Shown here: positions 6,894-7,864 of the stretch, one piece after another
How the letters are laid out: each line of letters begins with the position of its first letter
How positions within the stretch are numbered: the stretch's first letter is position 1
DNA from: Syntrophaceae bacterium
Lineage (GTDB): Bacteria > Desulfobacterota > SM23-61
Direction of reading: 5' to 3'
Assembly (NCBI GenBank): GCA_003154025.1
Contig: PMCE01000195.1
Span: forward strand, 7,114-14,977
DNA length: 7,864 bases
Made by a program: the position numbers and the translations under genes
The notes under the pieces: generated by a model
The model's input: the letters and a program-made list of their open reading frames with translations, nothing else
Database searches by the model: none
What the model was told of the DNA's origin: nothing

Positions 6894-7342
6894 AGTTTGG
6901 ACAATTTCTGTTTGACCATCTCGCTGACCGCTTTCCCGTCCGCCCGACCCGTGACCTTGGGCATTACCGCTTTCATGACCTTTCCCTGGTCTTTGGGACC
7001 CATGGCCTGGGCTTCCTGGATCACCTGATTAATGAGCTCCTCGAGCTCCATAGGTGTCAGGGCCTGAGGGAGGTAGGCGAGCAGAACCTTGAGTTCCGCC
7101 TCCTCCTTATCCACCAGGTCTTGGCGTCCGCCCTCGGCAAAGAGGCGGATAGACTCCCTCCGCTGCTTGGCGAGGAAAGAGATAGTCTCGAGCACTTCGG
7201 CTTCCGAAAGTTCCTTCTTCTGCCCGCTGACTTCGCGCTTCTTAGCCTCGGTCCGGAGAAGGCGCAGAGCTGACAGCCTGCGCTCATCCCGAGCCTTCAA
7301 CGCATCAGTGTAATCGTGAGCGATTTTTTCTTTGAGCGTCAT
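6884..7342 (-). CDS. yqeY: GatB/YqeY domain protein
   Basis: The 152-residue protein has the full length of the stand-alone YqeY family. This is an all-helical fold shared with the tail of GatB, the amidotransferase subunit that handles misacylated tRNA. Family marks are LSALRLLRTEAKKREV (23-38), KQRRESI (59-65), AYLPQ (89-93) and GKVMKAVMPKVTGRADGK (120-137). No catalytic site is known for the family and its role is unsettled; a tRNA or ribosome link is inferred from GatB and from its usual place beside rpsU. The ATG stands 6 bases after the rpsU stop with no clear Shine-Dalgarno before it (only ACCAGC between), so translation probably depends on ribosomes arriving from rpsU. The last codons take part in the hairpin at 6862-6893. 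Confidence 0.93.
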   Translation of the reverse strand: MTLKEKIAHDYTDALKARDERRLSALRLLRTEAKKREVSGQKKELSEAEVLETISFLAKQRRESIRLFAEGGRQDLVDKEEAELKVLLAYLPQALTPMELEELINQVIQEAQAMGPKDQGKVMKAVMPKVTGRADGKAVSEMVKQKLSKLAS

Positions 7343-7348
7343 GCTGGT

Positions 7349-7546
7349 TTACTCGTCGTAGATGCGCATGCGCTTCATGGCCCGCTTCCGTGCGGCCAGG
7401 GCCTTCTTCTTCCTCTTCACGCTGGGTTTCTCGTAATGCTCCCGTTTGCGAATCTCGGAAAGAATCCCGGCCTTTTCGCACTGCTTTTTGAAGCGTTTTA
7501 AAGCGTTTTCGAAGGATTCACCTTCTTTAATTCTTACCCCCGGCAT
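7349..7546 (-). CDS. rpsU: small ribosomal subunit protein bS21
   Basis: The 65-residue, strongly basic protein binds the 30S platform near the 3' end of 16S rRNA and helps start translation. [19 protein letters not shown] at the N-terminus and the later [25 protein letters not shown] and ARKRAMKRM are family hallmarks. MPGV is the standard N-terminus, which fixes the start at 7546. Length is within the usual range of about 58-71 residues. It is the first gene of the row, 6 bases before yqeY, as rpsU heads the dnaG-rpoD operon in E. coli. A good promoter lies 174 bases upstream, giving a long leader with a hairpin. Just before the start, GGAGGGGGGG stands unusually far away, and another ATG lies four bases upstream out of frame. 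Confidence 0.96.
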   Translation of the reverse strand: MPGVRIKEGESFENALKRFKKQCEKAGILSEIRKREHYEKPSVKRKKKALAARKRAMKRMRIYDE

Positions 7547-7550
7547 TCAT
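7527..7550 (-). other. 7-codon out-of-frame mini-ORF overlapping the rpsU start
   Basis: ATG at 7550-7548 opens a frame of seven codons that ends in TAA inside rpsU codon 7. It lies only four bases before the rpsU ATG (ATGAATG) and 10 nt after GGAGG, whereas the rpsU ATG is 14 nt after it. It could draw initiating ribosomes away from rpsU, or be used and then followed by re-initiation. It may also be accidental. Confidence 0.3.
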
Positions 7551-7555
7551 TTTCG

Positions 7556-7565
7556 CCCCCCCTCC
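7556..7565 (-). promoter_or_regulatory. G-rich ribosome binding site of rpsU with unusual spacing
   Basis: GGAGGGGGGG on the minus strand contains a full GGAGG at 7565-7561. From there to the rpsU ATG is 14 nt, longer than the usual 5-9. The G run may allow weaker pairing in a closer register. No other Shine-Dalgarno is available for rpsU. Confidence 0.55.
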
Positions 7566-7640
7566 AGACTGCCGGAATTTTTAAATATTCGAAAAGACTC
7601 CAGAAATGAAGAAAAAATGTTCACTGATCATGCCCCAAAG

Positions 7641-7660
7641 AAGCCGAGGAGTCCCGGCTT
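7641..7660 (-). promoter_or_regulatory. hairpin in the rpsU leader
   Basis: AAGCCG and CGGCTT (7660-7655 and 7646-7641) form a perfect 6-bp stem with loop GGACTCCT. The loop's GACTCC is fully complementary to GGAGTC 46 nt further down the leader (7601-7596). Its CTCC can instead pair with GGAG of the ribosome binding site (7565-7562). This suggests, without proof, a switch acting on rpsU translation. Confidence 0.4.
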
Positions 7661-7719
7661 GGAATAGGAATTACCAGGAATCTTTTTAGCTTGCTTTGGC
7701 CAAGAGCAGTAAATAATAA

Positions 7720-7748
7720 ATTCTAGTGGAAAATATTGAAAAAGTCAA
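7720..7748 (-). promoter_or_regulatory. rpsU: sigma-70-type promoter of the rpsU operon
   Basis: TTGACT (7748-7743) and TAGAAT (7725-7720) each match the consensus at five of six positions and are exactly 17 bp apart in AT-rich DNA. Transcription should begin near 7713, which gives rpsU a leader of about 165 nt. It is the best promoter upstream of rpsU and may drive yqeY and, with read-through of the gap, mutS2-dnaG-rpoD. Confidence 0.75.
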
Positions 7749-7807
7749 AGGAATTCTTTCTGGCGGTGCTTTATGGGCGGTGAAATCCGGCGAGACAGAT
7801 ATCTACT

Positions 7808-7820
7808 TGAAATAATTTCA
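7808..7820. repeat. palindrome TGAAATAATTTCA upstream of the rpsU promoter
   Basis: TGAAAT and ATTTCA are perfect inverse complements around one A, centred about 70 bp upstream of the -35. The size and symmetry suit an operator for a small dimeric regulator or part of an AT-rich upstream element. AT-rich DNA gives such dyads by chance. Confidence 0.3.
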
Positions 7821-7830
7821 TTCTGGTAAA

Positions 7831-7849
7831 CCCCCGGCTCTGCCGGGGG
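7831..7849 (-). terminator. strong GC hairpin at the right edge, probable terminator of an unseen upstream gene
   Basis: CCCCCGGC-TCT-GCCGGGGG is a perfect 8-bp stem with a 3-nt loop. On the minus strand it is followed by TTTACC, a short T-tract; on the plus strand no T-tract follows. It would fit the end of a minus-strand gene beyond the window and insulate the rpsU promoter. A dispersed palindromic repeat of REP type is an alternative. Confidence 0.45.
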
Positions 7850-7864
7850 ACTCATAGAGTTTGA

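Noticed and set aside
6453..6915. Plus-strand open frames of 113 and 84 codons in the yqeY-mutS2 gap
   Set aside because: No family resemblance. One starts inside mutS2 and the other ends inside yqeY, and neither has a ribosome binding site.
7726..7815. 29-codon plus-strand frame starting with GTG (VENIEKVKGILSGG...)
   Set aside because: The sequence looks protein-like, but there is no Shine-Dalgarno and the frame overlaps the rpsU promoter. A 30-codon open frame is common by chance.
1..7864. Mobile element, CRISPR array, defence or other novel protein system
   Set aside because: No transposase, integrase, direct-repeat array or unknown gene cluster is present. All substantial genes are conserved housekeeping genes.

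Overview
The window is a GC-rich chromosomal segment from a bacterium. All recognisable genes lie on the minus strand, so the biological order runs from right to left. The protein sequences suggest a deltaproteobacterium in the broad sense (Desulfobacterota or a relative). The pointers are the primary sigma factor with its long non-conserved region, MutS2 placed directly upstream of DnaG, and a zinc-ribbon coiled-coil gene beyond the sigma gene. This assignment is an inference from gene order and protein style, not from any search.

In transcription order the layout is as follows. A GC-rich hairpin near the right edge may end an unseen upstream gene. An AT-rich stretch (about 7567-7830) holds a strong sigma-70-type promoter and a leader of roughly 165 nt. 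Then come rpsU (ribosomal protein bS21) and yqeY (GatB/YqeY domain protein), six bases apart. Next is a 413-base gap with no convincing gene and many inverted repeats, followed by mutS2, dnaG (primase) and rpoD (primary sigma factor), with gaps of 3 and 26 bases. After a weak terminator-like structure there is a tRNA gene with anticodon CAU. It has its own good promoter, which is embedded in a perfect 12-bp inverted repeat. Last, the 5' part of a zinc-ribbon/coiled-coil protein gene runs off the left edge. It starts with TTG behind a perfect Shine-Dalgarno and directly behind a terminator-like hairpin.

The core is a form of the macromolecular-synthesis operon (rpsU-dnaG-rpoD in Escherichia coli), which joins start of translation, replication priming and transcription initiation. 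Here it also carries yqeY and mutS2. MutS2 is associated in other bacteria with recombination control and rescue of collided ribosomes, so most products serve DNA replication, transcription or the ribosome.

I see no mobile element, CRISPR array, defence system or clear new protein system. The points worth a second look are regulatory: the dyad over the tRNA promoter, the terminator that abuts the zinc-ribbon gene's ribosome binding site, the rpsU leader with a possible loop-to-downstream pairing, and the palindrome-dense gap ahead of mutS2.
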